Shown: positions 26,323 through 36,279, counted from the first letter of the stretch. The stretch: DNA of 64,000 nucleotides from Aquimarina rhabdastrellae (GCA_947387485.1 CANDNT010000010.1:62001-126000), one strand, 5' to 3'. Notes: generated by a model not told the origin, from the sequence alone. Numbers and translations are program-made.

Positions 26323-26823
26323 CTATTTTTTTGTTTTTAATTCTATCGCTCTATACTTTTCTCTACATTTCTCTAGTAGCTCTTTATTGTATAGATATTC
26401 TTCTGCTTCGTTTTCGTAATTATCGACCGTAGTTTGAATTTCTTTTATTTGAGCTAATAGTTCTTTATACAATTGAAACTGCTCTGCATCAATAAGTTCT
26501 TCGGTAATAATAATTTTAGTTTCTATATCTCTTCTTAGATTAGAAATCAACCCTTGAAACTGTTTGTGTTCGTTAAGCGTACGTTTTTTATTTTTTAACT
26601 GATATAACATTTTTATAATGTTATCCATATCAAAAGTTATCGCTGCTTGCTTTTCAAAAACCTCGTTATATTCTGCATGTTTTTTTTCTAAAACTTCGAT
26701 TCCTTTTTTTCCTGTGTATAAGGAGACAAAACTACTCCAAAACACTACAAACAAACAGACTACAAAAACAATAACAAACTGTACAGTTGAGCGTTTTCTT
26801 TCTTTATAATTTAATGGTTTCAT
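26323..26823 (-). CDS. tssO: T6SSiii membrane protein TssO
   Basis: A 166-residue protein starting MKPLNYKERKRSTVQFVIVF, with one transmembrane helix (about residues 14-34) and a long periplasmic helical domain that is mostly coiled coil (NKKRTLNEHKQFQGLISNLR, ELLAQIKEIQTTVDNYENEA). Size, topology and place directly after tssK match TssO of Bacteroidota T6SSs, part of the TssNOPQR envelope complex. It follows tssK by 10 bases. Confidence 0.7.
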   Translation of the reverse strand: MKPLNYKERKRSTVQFVIVFVVCLFVVFWSSFVSLYTGKKGIEVLEKKHAEYNEVFEKQAAITFDMDNIIKMLYQLKNKKRTLNEHKQFQGLISNLRRDIETKIIITEELIDAEQFQLYKELLAQIKEIQTTVDNYENEAEEYLYNKELLEKCREKYRAIELKTKK

Positions 26824-26833
26824 GAATTAAGCT

Positions 26834-27985
26834 TTAATCGATTATAGACCAAGATCTGCTCTTCTCTGGTTCTTTTATACTTATACTTTCTTCACTAATC
26901 ACAATATTATCTTTACGCTGTCCTATATATTCTAAATCGCTTAAACGTTTCCATAAACGATCAATTATAGCTATAAAATAATCTACTGTATCTATCATTT
27001 TATTGATATCATTATGGTCGTATTGCAAACCAATTAAATCACCTAGAGTAGATTCAAAATCAGACGGTTTAACATCTATCCATTCATAATAATATTGCAA
27101 TAACTTTTCTTTATCTACCTCTTCCATTATAGCTAAGGCTGTAGATAGATAATTAGCGAGTATAGATACTTTTTGAGCAATGTATATCGGTGGTTGTTCT
27201 TCGATCAATTGATTGAATTCAAACGTATGCTGACTCACAAAATCCATCACTTTATTTGTTAATGAAAATGTGTTGCGTACTAATGAATTGGTTTGATATT
27301 TTTCTTTATTCTTTTTCTGTATAATAATAGAATAATTGCGAAGGTTGATTAACACTTGTGCAATACGTTTACTAAACGCATGTAATGATTTATGATATCG
27401 TATTCTTGATACTGGCGGAATATATTTTTGATCTATAATAAAGCTTCCGTTCTTCCACTGAATTTTCCCAACTAATAAATAATATTTTTCAAAGAAATTG
27501 GTATTGAATTGATTTTCAGGAATAATATTCAAATTAATTTTAGGCAATACATATGGATGATGTAATGGTATTACTTCTGGATCTGGTTCTCCTATTGGCA
27601 CTAATTCAAAAGGATTAACAGTAAGCATTAAATAAAATTCTAAATTACTATTTACATCTATATCTTTTGATTCTATTATAGCAGCTGGTAATTCTTCTCC
27701 ATACATCATTGATGAAAACTCAATTCTACAACCTCCTGCTGTTACTGCATTACAATTTTGTAAACGTATTTCTAATCGTTCTTGGGTATGTGTATGTATT
27801 TCTAATTCTAGCGATGATGGTGCATTTTCTCTACTTTTTAATAAGCCATAATCATAGGTATGGATTTGAGCAGCTGTAGCTTCTCTTATATTTTCTACTG
27901 TATTAAAATAACTTTCTGTAAAATGGTCTTTAGTAATTTTAACCCCATCTGTCCAATTAATTGCATAATGATTTGTGTGTGCCAT
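26834..27985 (-). CDS. tssK: T6SS baseplate protein TssK
   Basis: A 383-residue cytoplasmic protein. The N-terminus contains NWTDGVKITKDHFTESYFN, corresponding to the TssK start where W-x-(E/D)-G-x-x-(I/L)-x-x-x-H-F is conserved across T6SS subtypes. The centre has YHKSLHAFSKRIAQVL and the C-terminus is helical. TssK trimers join the baseplate wedges to the membrane complex. The start lies 95 bases after a 21-codon reading frame that follows tssN. Confidence 0.8.
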   Translation of the reverse strand: MAHTNHYAINWTDGVKITKDHFTESYFNTVENIREATAAQIHTYDYGLLKSRENAPSSLELEIHTHTQERLEIRLQNCNAVTAGGCRIEFSSMMYGEELPAAIIESKDIDVNSNLEFYLMLTVNPFELVPIGEPDPEVIPLHHPYVLPKINLNIIPENQFNTNFFEKYYLLVGKIQWKNGSFIIDQKYIPPVSRIRYHKSLHAFSKRIAQVLINLRNYSIIIQKKNKEKYQTNSLVRNTFSLTNKVMDFVSQHTFEFNQLIEEQPPIYIAQKVSILANYLSTALAIMEEVDKEKLLQYYYEWIDVKPSDFESTLGDLIGLQYDHNDINKMIDTVDYFIAIIDRLWKRLSDLEYIGQRKDNIVISEESISIKEPEKSRSWSIID

Positions 27986-28080
27986 TCGTGTATTGTTTTG
28001 AGGGTTTGTTTGTTTTGATTTTATGATTCTTATTGATTAATTGTTCTGTACTTTATACTTTCTATATAATAGAATTATGC

Positions 28081-28146
28081 TTATACTTTTCTATTTACTA
28101 TGCTGTTAGTTTTAACTTCTAATTTTGCTAAATCTTCCATAATCAT
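28081..28146 (-). CDS. Possible 21-residue peptide between tssN and tssK
   Basis: An ATG overlapping the tssN stop by 4 bases (ATGA) opens a frame of 21 codons, MIMEDLAKLEVKTNSIVNRK plus V, then TAA. It fills part of the 157-base gap between tssN and tssK, the largest gap inside the run from tssE to the end of the cluster. It is too short to judge by composition, and chance is a fair alternative. Confidence 0.2.
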   Translation of the reverse strand: MIMEDLAKLEVKTNSIVNRKV

Positions 28147-29042
28147 CCTATAATTTGGTCAGTTCCTTCTTCTCCATTTTTTGATACTCTTCTCACATAT
28201 AAAACTGCTTTGTTTTTTATTCGGTTAAAAATTACATCTTCTTCAAAATCGAGCATTCTTGTAAAAATTGGTATTGGTAACCATTTACTCGTATATAAGA
28301 TCCATCCAAAACTTCCCTCTTCATCTTCTGTTTGAATAACATTATTAGGAAATCTAATGTTTTGGTCTTCTACAAATCGATTAAACCATTTTCCTAAGGT
28401 GACATCTTCGGGTAGCTTTACAGAAAATGATGCATATTGCTTAGATTCTGGCAAACGCTTGATTTTTACGGTTACTTGCATTAATCTAAAAGTGTCTACA
28501 TTACTCCAGTACTCATCATCATTTACTTCTTTATCAATAATCCATAGCTTGTAAAATGGACTTGGAATTTGTAAAAACATACTGCGTGTAAACACGTAAA
28601 ATGGAGGTACTAAGAACCATATTACAGTAAGCATAGCCCATATAGCATAGCCTAATTTATTAGCCCATGAGAATACCAAATAATATAACCACCCTGCTAA
28701 TATTACTGTAATAAATAAGGCTAACATTATCAACCAAGGATGAGTGTCTTTAAGCCCTATAGATTTAAATGTTTTTGATTTTGAAAACCAATTAAACATC
28801 ATCCCTAAGGTGATATAACATATAATATTAATGATTAATCCTCCCCAGACAAATTCGTATTTTAAAAAACCTAAAAGACTCGGTAAGGTTAATATAATGG
28901 CAGTTAGTAATACAAAAAAGATTAGCTTTCTTAATTTCAATACAGCAACCCCTTTTGACACATAGTTTAAAGCAAATGTTGCTACAACGATAATTATTGG
29001 TGCTAATAAGTATTTTAGAAAAAATGGTATTAGTGTGCTCAT
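28143..29042 (-). CDS. tssN: T6SSiii multi-span membrane protein TssN
   Basis: A 299-residue protein with five to six transmembrane helices in the first about 170 residues (for example LLAPIIIVVATFALNYV, WLIMLALFITVILAGWLYYL), then a cytoplasmic domain of about 130 residues with SFGWILYTSKWLPIPIFTR. This layout is that of TssN, the inner-membrane component specific to Bacteroidota T6SSs and the likely docking point of the baseplate. It follows tssG by 20 bases. Confidence 0.8.
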   Translation of the reverse strand: MSTLIPFFLKYLLAPIIIVVATFALNYVSKGVAVLKLRKLIFFVLLTAIILTLPSLLGFLKYEFVWGGLIINIICYITLGMMFNWFSKSKTFKSIGLKDTHPWLIMLALFITVILAGWLYYLVFSWANKLGYAIWAMLTVIWFLVPPFYVFTRSMFLQIPSPFYKLWIIDKEVNDDEYWSNVDTFRLMQVTVKIKRLPESKQYASFSVKLPEDVTLGKWFNRFVEDQNIRFPNNVIQTEDEEGSFGWILYTSKWLPIPIFTRMLDFEEDVIFNRIKNKAVLYVRRVSKNGEEGTDQIIG

Positions 29043-29062
29043 TTGTTTATCTATATAATTTT

Positions 29063-30067
29063 TTAAGCTATAGGTTCTAGAATATTGGTTTTACTTTTTT
29101 CTAGTGCTTCTATTGCTTCTTTAGTTTTATTATGTTTTATAGTTTTTCCACAAACAATCGTATCGTATCCTAAATAATTCATCCCCAAAGTCATTTCTTG
29201 ACTAGAGATAAAACGATATTGAATCTTTATTTCTCGATAGGCCAAAACAAAGAACTCTAATATGCTTTGAATGATACGTTTATTTCTCTTTAACTCTTTA
29301 TATGTCAATTGTTCTTCTAATAGAATTGTAGCATATATATCATCATATTCACTTACTACATTACCTTGAGTTCCTAGTGTATATCCTAAAATCCCTTCTC
29401 CTATTACTTTAAAAGGGCTCTTTTGTAATACACACGGTCTGTATTCTAACTTGATTGTTAATCCTATAATAGTTCTCAATAATTTCTCTAGCTCTGGTAA
29501 ATTTTCTTTAAGAACTTCTGCATTACATAAGTTTAAGAACAGCTTATAAAATTGTGCTTTGGTAAGCGGAATCTCCTTATCTATGACATCCTTGGCTAGA
29601 GTAAACAAATTTTGTCTTGCATAAGCATCTGTAAAAATGTTGAGATGTCGATTACTAAGTTTTAATTTTTGTTCAAAAATTTGAGTATCAAATGGAATAA
29701 AGAAATGTATATTGGCTTCTTCTTTTCGTTTATTTTCTTTAATAGCTTCTACAACTTCTCTATTACTCATTGATGGATTACTAATCACAAGAGGGTGAAA
29801 TAAAATCTCTGGTAATTGATGATAAATGCTATTACGACTTAAATGGATATAAATAGTATCTTGATGTAATTGCATACTCAAATAATCATAGTTGGTTGTA
29901 TCTAACACATCTTTTGAATATGCTCTACTGTTCATTCCATGATTCTTAATCCATATCTGCTGATCCTCATAGTTTTCTCCTAAAATAAATTTTAGTTCTT
30001 CATAGAAAACTTCTGCTACATAGCCATTGATTTCACTCTTTTTTATGTCGTCTAAATAGCTTCCCAT
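29063..30067 (-). CDS. tssG: T6SS baseplate protein TssG
   Basis: A 334-residue soluble protein. The segment IYIHLSRNSIYHQLPEILFH aligns with the TssG start region, in which a hydrophobic stretch leads to LPExLFHP. The rest is a mixed alpha/beta protein with the C-terminus MNYLGYDTIVCGKTIKHNK. TssG pairs with TssF, TssE and TssK in the baseplate wedge. It lies 2 bases after the ClpV gene, so it is translationally linked to it. Confidence 0.75.
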   Translation of the reverse strand: MGSYLDDIKKSEINGYVAEVFYEELKFILGENYEDQQIWIKNHGMNSRAYSKDVLDTTNYDYLSMQLHQDTIYIHLSRNSIYHQLPEILFHPLVISNPSMSNREVVEAIKENKRKEEANIHFFIPFDTQIFEQKLKLSNRHLNIFTDAYARQNLFTLAKDVIDKEIPLTKAQFYKLFLNLCNAEVLKENLPELEKLLRTIIGLTIKLEYRPCVLQKSPFKVIGEGILGYTLGTQGNVVSEYDDIYATILLEEQLTYKELKRNKRIIQSILEFFVLAYREIKIQYRFISSQEMTLGMNYLGYDTIVCGKTIKHNKTKEAIEALEKSKTNILEPIA

Positions 30068-30069
30068 CT

Positions 30070-32508
30070 CTATAGCTTTTCCCAGATCAAACTTTCGTCT
30101 TTATAATCCACTAGTATACGATCTCCTGCTACAATACTTTCTGCTACTATCATTCTTGACACTGCTTTTTTAAGATATGTACGTATCACTCCTGCAATTG
30201 GTCTAGCTCCATATTTTTTTGAATATCCTTTACCTGATAGATATTTCAAAGCTTCATCTGATAGATTAATCTCAATATCTTTTTGTGTCTGCAATTGCTC
30301 TTTCAATCGTCTAAACTGTAATGTAAATATGAGTTGCGCTATCTGCTCATCTATTGGCGCAAATGGAACAACCTCTGTTAGTCTACCTAAAAACTCTGGT
30401 CTAAAATGATTACTCATCACTTCTATTAATTGATTTGAAGCTGGTATTTTTCCTTCATCAAACTGATCTGATATCCATTGGCTTCCTATATTTGAAGTAA
30501 AGATGATTATCGAATTAGAAAAGTCTCCTTCTCTTCCTAATTTATCATGAATTTGTCCTTCGTCCATAATCTGAAGAAACACATCATAAACAGAACTATG
30601 TGCCTTTTCTATCTCGTCAAATAATACTATTGCATATGGTTTTTGTCTAATTTTATTAACCAACATTCCTCCTTCTTCATATCCCACATATCCAGGAGGT
30701 GCTCCGTATAACAAAGCTGCTGAGTGTTCTTCTTTAAACTCTGACATATCAAATCGTATCATCGCATTTTCATCGTCAAAAAGAAGTTCTGCTAGTGATT
30801 TTGTCAATTCTGTTTTACCTGTACCTGTAGGTCCTAAAAAGAAAAATGATCCTATTGGTTGTTTAGGATTACTCAATCCACTTCGTGATTCAATAATAGC
30901 ATCAGATAAGGTAGTAATTGCATGATTTTGTCCTTTAACACGTTCTTGCAAACGTTCTTCTATCATTAACAAACGTTCTTTTTCTTCGGCTTGAATCTTC
31001 CCTATCGGAATTCCTGTTAAATGTGCTACTAGTGCAGATACTTCGTGCGTTGTTATTTCTTTTATTGGTTCTTTGGCTATTACTGCAGCTTCTCGTAGGT
31101 ATGCATTTAATTTTGTATCGAGTTCTTCTTCATTCTCTATTGCCAAAATCTCATAAGTATTCTTAATATTATTAAGTATTACTGGACTGATTCTATCTAT
31201 TGCTAAACGGTATAAGAATTTTAATTCTGTAATTGTTTTATCCGTTTGTTTAGGTATAGCTTTTAATTGTTGTTGTAATGCCTCTATTTCTTTTTCGGCA
31301 TTGGTATTACTCATTTTTACCGCAGCTAATGTTCTATCTAATAGATCAATTGCTCCATAGGGTAATTTATTTTCTTTAAAGTATCGTTTTGAATATTGTA
31401 CTGCTTCGTCTATAGCTTTTTCTTCTATCTTTAATTGATAATATGCTGTAAGCTTGATTCTGTGATTTTCTAAACACTTTAATAACATTTCATGCTCTAA
31501 CTCTTCTAATTCTATTAGTTCTAGCTTTCTATGTATAGCATGTTTTTCTATGATTTTACGATATGCATCTGGTGTTATCGTTGTAATCAAATTTATGCTT
31601 CCGTCATTTAATTGTGCTGAGATCAGGTTAGTTATCGTATTAGAGTTCCCTTGATTCCCTTCTAATAAAATTTCGATATTATCGATAATAAGAATACAAT
31701 TATCTAACTTCTCTACTTTATCAAAAAGATCACTTAATTTCTTTGAAACCTCATTAACATTGGCACTATTAGCCAACAGTTTTGATGCATTAAGTCCTAA
31801 TACTTGTTTTTCTGCTAGCATAGGATTTTTTGAAGCTGCAATATGTGTAATTAGTCCTTTTATGACTCCTGTTTTACCTACTCCAGAATCTCCTATGATA
31901 AGTATTCCTCTATTTTCTTGTCGTTCTAAACTTTCTAGAATACTACGAATTTCTTTATCTCTTCCTATAATAAGGTTTCCTTCATCTATATTTTTTTGAG
32001 TAATCAAACTACTACAATGCGATATAGATTCAATATATTCTGTACTTTCTTCTTCTGTTAAGCTTTTACTTGCATAAAGAGGCGAATCATATAAATTAAA
32101 AAACTCTTCTTCGGTAACTGTTAGTGTTTCTAATTGTTTATTACTATAGATTACTCCATTACGTAATATGGCTGTAAAAACACAAATCCCGTCAATATAA
32201 TCTGTTCCTAATTTAAGTTTTGATCGTTCTGACTCTTCTAATACTTTTTCTACCTCATCATCTGGTATCATTTCTTTGGTATCATGCGATAGAGGTTCGT
32301 ACATCTCTTTACGCATTTCAAACCACTCCTGAAGATAGTCTACATCTTTCCCCATACTCATCAATACATCACTTACTCCTGTAGGCTCATATAACACTCC
32401 CAAAGCAAGATGTGCCACACCATAAGAAGTATGTCCTGCTTGAGATGCTAATGATTTTGCTAGTCGTACTGCCGATAGTAAACTTGGACTAAAATTATTA
32501 TCTATCAT
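30070..32508 (-). CDS. tssH: T6SS sheath-recycling ATPase TssH (ClpV)
   Basis: An 812-residue Clp/Hsp100 ATPase with two AAA+ domains. The N-terminal repeat domain (residues 1-140) is followed by the first Walker A GDSGVGKTG and Walker B NCILIIDNIE, a shortened middle domain, and the second AAA+ with GPTGTGKTELTKSLAELLF and YAIVLFDEIEKAH. ClpV pulls apart the contracted TssBC sheath so that subunits are reused. The genomic position between tssF and tssG is typical for Bacteroidota systems and separates it from housekeeping ClpB. Confidence 0.88.
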   Translation of the reverse strand: MIDNNFSPSLLSAVRLAKSLASQAGHTSYGVAHLALGVLYEPTGVSDVLMSMGKDVDYLQEWFEMRKEMYEPLSHDTKEMIPDDEVEKVLEESERSKLKLGTDYIDGICVFTAILRNGVIYSNKQLETLTVTEEEFFNLYDSPLYASKSLTEEESTEYIESISHCSSLITQKNIDEGNLIIGRDKEIRSILESLERQENRGILIIGDSGVGKTGVIKGLITHIAASKNPMLAEKQVLGLNASKLLANSANVNEVSKKLSDLFDKVEKLDNCILIIDNIEILLEGNQGNSNTITNLISAQLNDGSINLITTITPDAYRKIIEKHAIHRKLELIELEELEHEMLLKCLENHRIKLTAYYQLKIEEKAIDEAVQYSKRYFKENKLPYGAIDLLDRTLAAVKMSNTNAEKEIEALQQQLKAIPKQTDKTITELKFLYRLAIDRISPVILNNIKNTYEILAIENEEELDTKLNAYLREAAVIAKEPIKEITTHEVSALVAHLTGIPIGKIQAEEKERLLMIEERLQERVKGQNHAITTLSDAIIESRSGLSNPKQPIGSFFFLGPTGTGKTELTKSLAELLFDDENAMIRFDMSEFKEEHSAALLYGAPPGYVGYEEGGMLVNKIRQKPYAIVLFDEIEKAHSSVYDVFLQIMDEGQIHDKLGREGDFSNSIIIFTSNIGSQWISDQFDEGKIPASNQLIEVMSNHFRPEFLGRLTEVVPFAPIDEQIAQLIFTLQFRRLKEQLQTQKDIEINLSDEALKYLSGKGYSKKYGARPIAGVIRTYLKKAVSRMIVAESIVAGDRILVDYKDESLIWEKL

Positions 32509-32519
32509 TATTTATTATA

Positions 32520-34286
32520 TTATATTATATGAATACAGTATGGTGTATTATGTATTGATTTGTGTTCTAATTCTCGTTGTAAATAATGCTCTAACCGCTT
32601 CTTATTTTCACTAGTTAAATAGGTATCGTTATCCATTTCAATCTCAATATGAATGGTACGTATCAACCCTTGTTTTCTTTTATGCGAAATCGCTACTCCA
32701 GAGCTTATGGTTATCTTAGAGATAGTCTCTCCTATATTTTTTTTAATAAAAGCTTTGATATCTTCATTGGACACAATTCGATCTTTCGAAATTAATCCAT
32801 ATCTCAAGCTGTTTATTTTTTCTTTCTTTCCTGTTTTTATATTCCCTCCTACAGTATCTGTGAGTAGTTTTAAGCTATCTGCTTGTAATATCCCTGTTTG
32901 ATATTGACTACATATTGTTCCTGATTTTATAGTATTTGCAAAAGTTCCTGTAGTTGTCCAATAATCACATTCATAAGTTTCTGATTCTTGATGTGGTATT
33001 GTTAATAAGTATAGCTTATCGCTACTTTCTGAAACATTTTTATATCTAAAATTCACTTTTTGCTCCAGTTCATTAAGTTTCTTATTAAGGTCTTCGAGGT
33101 AAGCATTTAGTAGATCATATCCTACAGCAGAGAACGAACTTCCTTCTTCTCTCACAGTTTGGATTACTTGATTTAGCACTGCTTTTGCATTTCTCTTATC
33201 AAATTGCTCAATGTCTCCAAAATATAAAGAGTATGATCCTGCCAAATCTGAAATATCATTTTCTAAAGCACTAGCATATTCGTTCCCCAAATTGTCTTTT
33301 AAGGATTCTATATTCAAGAAATATTCGGACTCATTGGCATGTAGCGAAACTATTTTACCATTTCTTTTGATTTGATGTTGTCGGTACTCTTTTTTCCTAT
33401 TTACTATTGGGAACGTATTGAGATTAATCGCTACTTTATCAAGTTCTTCTTTGGTAAAAGGAACAGGAAATTTAAATGCTAACCAAAAAAGTGCTTTATC
33501 ATAATCCTTTAATTCTTCGTTATTAAAAGTAGCTCCAAACTTCTGGATTATAGTTTGTTTTTTCTTTGTACTATTTTTTAAGTTAAGTGTATATAGGTTA
33601 TCCTGATAAAAACGCATAACCGTCGCATAATAATGTTCTGGTCTAGATATTATTTCTTCTTGATCAAATTTTATTGCTACTTCATTATGTTCTATATCAC
33701 ATACTTTAAGCACTTTTAAATATGGTGTTAAGTTAGAATCTCTTAACAATACACTTACAGGTAATTCTTCTAGTGTTTCTAATATAGAATCGGCAATATC
33801 AATACCTATCCATATGGTTTGTTCTTCTATTCTATGCTCTCTTTTGCTAGAAATAAAAAAATCTGTATCTGTATCTAATACTAATTTTTCATCAAAGACT
33901 TTACAAGACACCCTTGCATCGATAAGCTTATGTTTTTTAATCGGAGTAAAAAACACATCTATGATTCCTTCTTGTGTGTGCTTTTGAAAATACAATTGTG
34001 TATGAGCATCAACTATTTCTATTTCTTCTAGAGGTCTCGCCTGTAATAATGCATGAGAAGGAATAGGTAAGGACCAGTTTTTATCTACAAGAATTTTTGC
34101 TAATCGTTCTAACAATTTAGCATCAGACAATTTAATTTCTTGGTGAATTTTGGACAATTCATAAGAAAAAACATCTAATAATAATTCTATGATAGGATCG
34201 ACAAACTTATGGTCTTCTATACCCCATAACTCCATAGAACGCGTTTTCATGCGTTCTTTTATTTTTTTATAATGATTATCCACCAT
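32520..34286 (-). CDS. tssF: T6SS baseplate protein TssF
   Basis: A 588-residue protein starting MVDNHYKKIKERMKTRSMEL. The first 90 residues contain the TssF pattern PIIELLLDVFSYELSKIHQE followed by LPIPSHALLQARP, which in other T6SSs reads HPAxAxxxxxP. TssF builds the arms of the baseplate wedge with TssG and TssE. It follows tssE by 11 bases and precedes tssH by 11 bases. Confidence 0.85.
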   Translation of the reverse strand: MVDNHYKKIKERMKTRSMELWGIEDHKFVDPIIELLLDVFSYELSKIHQEIKLSDAKLLERLAKILVDKNWSLPIPSHALLQARPLEEIEIVDAHTQLYFQKHTQEGIIDVFFTPIKKHKLIDARVSCKVFDEKLVLDTDTDFFISSKREHRIEEQTIWIGIDIADSILETLEELPVSVLLRDSNLTPYLKVLKVCDIEHNEVAIKFDQEEIISRPEHYYATVMRFYQDNLYTLNLKNSTKKKQTIIQKFGATFNNEELKDYDKALFWLAFKFPVPFTKEELDKVAINLNTFPIVNRKKEYRQHQIKRNGKIVSLHANESEYFLNIESLKDNLGNEYASALENDISDLAGSYSLYFGDIEQFDKRNAKAVLNQVIQTVREEGSSFSAVGYDLLNAYLEDLNKKLNELEQKVNFRYKNVSESSDKLYLLTIPHQESETYECDYWTTTGTFANTIKSGTICSQYQTGILQADSLKLLTDTVGGNIKTGKKEKINSLRYGLISKDRIVSNEDIKAFIKKNIGETISKITISSGVAISHKRKQGLIRTIHIEIEMDNDTYLTSENKKRLEHYLQRELEHKSIHNTPYCIHII

Positions 34287-34297
34287 ATCTCGGATTC

Positions 34298-34726
34298 TTA
34301 TTGAGATAATGGACTCACATATACAGTAGTATTGAATTTAAAAACCTCTCCTGTATGTTCCATTATTCCTTTGACATCAATTATTGCTTTACGTCTTATG
34401 GCTGAGTAATGCTTAGAATCTACATCGGTATCTATCTCACTTAATGATACATTTACCTTGATATTTTTTAATCGTTTTTCATACTTAGTAATAGCTGTGA
34501 GTATCGATGTTTTTACACGTTCTTCCCACTCATATAATTTTACTAATTGATTAAATTCTAATTCCCATATATCAGAACCAAAATCGTGTCTTCCGGCTAC
34601 TTCTCCATACCGACAAGTAATTTGCATCATGATGTATTGAGCAATGGATTCTTCTAGAGTACATTTCTGCCTTGGCTTACCTTTAAGCATATTAGAAAAG
34701 TCCAATGGCAATTTTAAGTAATTCAT
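34298..34726 (-). CDS. tssE: T6SS baseplate protein TssE (gp25-like)
   Basis: A 142-residue protein related to phage T4 gp25. GRHDFGSDIWELEFNQLVKL and YEKRLKNIKVNVSLSE correspond to the gp25/TssE core: the (Y/H)xFG region and the end strand that joins the sheath. It carries the first sheath ring to the wedge. The gene follows a stem-loop after tssC and has a 152-base leader, unlike the tight spacing among the genes after it. Confidence 0.82.
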   Translation of the reverse strand: MNYLKLPLDFSNMLKGKPRQKCTLEESIAQYIMMQITCRYGEVAGRHDFGSDIWELEFNQLVKLYEWEERVKTSILTAITKYEKRLKNIKVNVSLSEIDTDVDSKHYSAIRRKAIIDVKGIMEHTGEVFKFNTTVYVSPLSQ

Positions 34727-34805
34727 TTGCGCTATGATTTTGTAATTACCAAATATGATTATATCAAAATACTGCTATACTTTATAATATAGAGTATAGC
34801 TATAG

Positions 34806-34834
34806 TAGAGCACCCTTAAATTAAGGGTACTCTA
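34806..34834 (-). promoter_or_regulatory. Stem-loop between tssC and tssE
   Basis: TAGAGcACCCTTAA and TTAAGGGTaCTCTA form a 14-position stem with one mismatch. On the minus strand the following bases (CTATAGC) lack a T-run, so it is a weak terminator or 3' mRNA stabiliser rather than a full stop. It would allow more sheath (TssBC) than baseplate message. Confidence 0.55.
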
Positions 34835-34878
34835 ATCATATTTTTACCTTATGGATTAGTGTTCCGGAATATTGTTAA

Positions 34879-36237
34879 TTATTCTTGCTTGTATTCACTA
34901 TGCCATACTGCATTTTCTGGTCCATCTCCTTTGTGACCATCTAATTGTATTACAAAACTTTTTGCAGGAAAATATGGTGTTATATGTATGTCTAATAAAA
35001 CACGATCTTTTTGGTTTTTATCCTGTTCTATTTTCATTACTTTAAAACGTTCTATTAAGCTTGAAGGTCCTTGGATACTATCCAAAAACTTAACGATTTG
35101 ACTTCTCAAATCTGCTTCAGTTCTTGTTGTCCAATTTTCAAAAGCTCTTCTGTTTAAGAAATCAAAAAGAACCTTAGTAATATGATCGAATACTCTTACT
35201 ACAGAGTATGTTTGAAGTCCTAAATTATCTCCGTTAAATAAAGTCTTTGCAGAAAATGCCATTACTTTACTATACTCATTGACCATAGGTACTAATCCCA
35301 TTTTTTCTAATTCTGAGATTTCGCTTTTCTTAAGATCAAAACGTACACTTTCTACTTCATTTATTCCACCGAATTTTTTACCAGCAACAACCTGAGACAT
35401 TAATGTGCTGTAAATTTTACCTGCAAGTGCAGATGATGGTGGTACATATAGGTTTTCTTCTTCGCCTACAATATCATCTTTTGATCTACCTAATAACCAG
35501 TTACAAGTCATTAATGTATTTGATTTATATACATCTCCTCCTGTATGGTTTGCGTTAAAGAAAATATCTACTACATCATCTGGTGACTCTAAATCCTGAA
35601 AGTCAGTTACTAATATAGTTTTATTATCGTGTGCAATTTTTGACCATTTATCTAATACTGCATTTGAGCCTAAATATCCTGGAATATTTAAAATTCCGTA
35701 GTTATTTCTCAAGTCTAATCTATCAAAATTTTGTTTCAACTCATTTGAAACATAATCGATAAATAACGTATTATCTAAATCCTTTATCTGCTCAATATCA
35801 GCATTAAGGATAGTAATGTTTTTTACTTTATCAGACTCTGTATTTTTATAAAATAAGGCTACAGATCTATACGATCTTTCTAATTCTTCTGTAGCACTTA
35901 ATGCTTTTCTTAAATTTACATTTAAGGTTTCTTCTGCTTTTTGAGAACGCTCTTTAGCTATATCACGCATTCCTTCTGCGTCCTTACCACTCTTTAATAA
36001 TTCTAACCAAACATTAAGTCTGCTCGTAAGGTTTTTACGTTCAGTCTCCCATTGCTCGTCGTTTAAAAAGATATTACGTCTAGCTTTTCTCTTTGGATTA
36101 AGGTTTGAGAATCCATCTATTATATTTTCAACAAATGAGAATCCTCCGTATTCTGCCAATGCATCGACAGATGCTACTGCCTTTTTTGAAGTTTGTTTTT
36201 GCGTAGCAACTTGTTGTTCTTGAGCTTTTACCGCCAT
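34879..36237 (-). CDS. tssC: T6SS sheath large subunit TssC
   Basis: A 452-residue protein. The core LDNTLFIDYVSNELKQNFDRL and the C-terminal DIHITPYFPAKSFVIQLDGH match the TssC/VipB family of Bacteroidota, which is a little shorter than the proteobacterial form. TssC and TssB form the contractile sheath. The N-terminal 60 residues, rich in A, K and Q, form the flexible start that links to TssB. It is preceded by tssB at 42 bases and followed by a stem-loop. Confidence 0.85.
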   Translation of the reverse strand: MAVKAQEQQVATQKQTSKKAVASVDALAEYGGFSFVENIIDGFSNLNPKRKARRNIFLNDEQWETERKNLTSRLNVWLELLKSGKDAEGMRDIAKERSQKAEETLNVNLRKALSATEELERSYRSVALFYKNTESDKVKNITILNADIEQIKDLDNTLFIDYVSNELKQNFDRLDLRNNYGILNIPGYLGSNAVLDKWSKIAHDNKTILVTDFQDLESPDDVVDIFFNANHTGGDVYKSNTLMTCNWLLGRSKDDIVGEEENLYVPPSSALAGKIYSTLMSQVVAGKKFGGINEVESVRFDLKKSEISELEKMGLVPMVNEYSKVMAFSAKTLFNGDNLGLQTYSVVRVFDHITKVLFDFLNRRAFENWTTRTEADLRSQIVKFLDSIQGPSSLIERFKVMKIEQDKNQKDRVLLDIHITPYFPAKSFVIQLDGHKGDGPENAVWHSEYKQE

Positions 36238-36279
36238 GATTTTTTTATGATTTAATGATGTAATGTAATTATTGAATTA

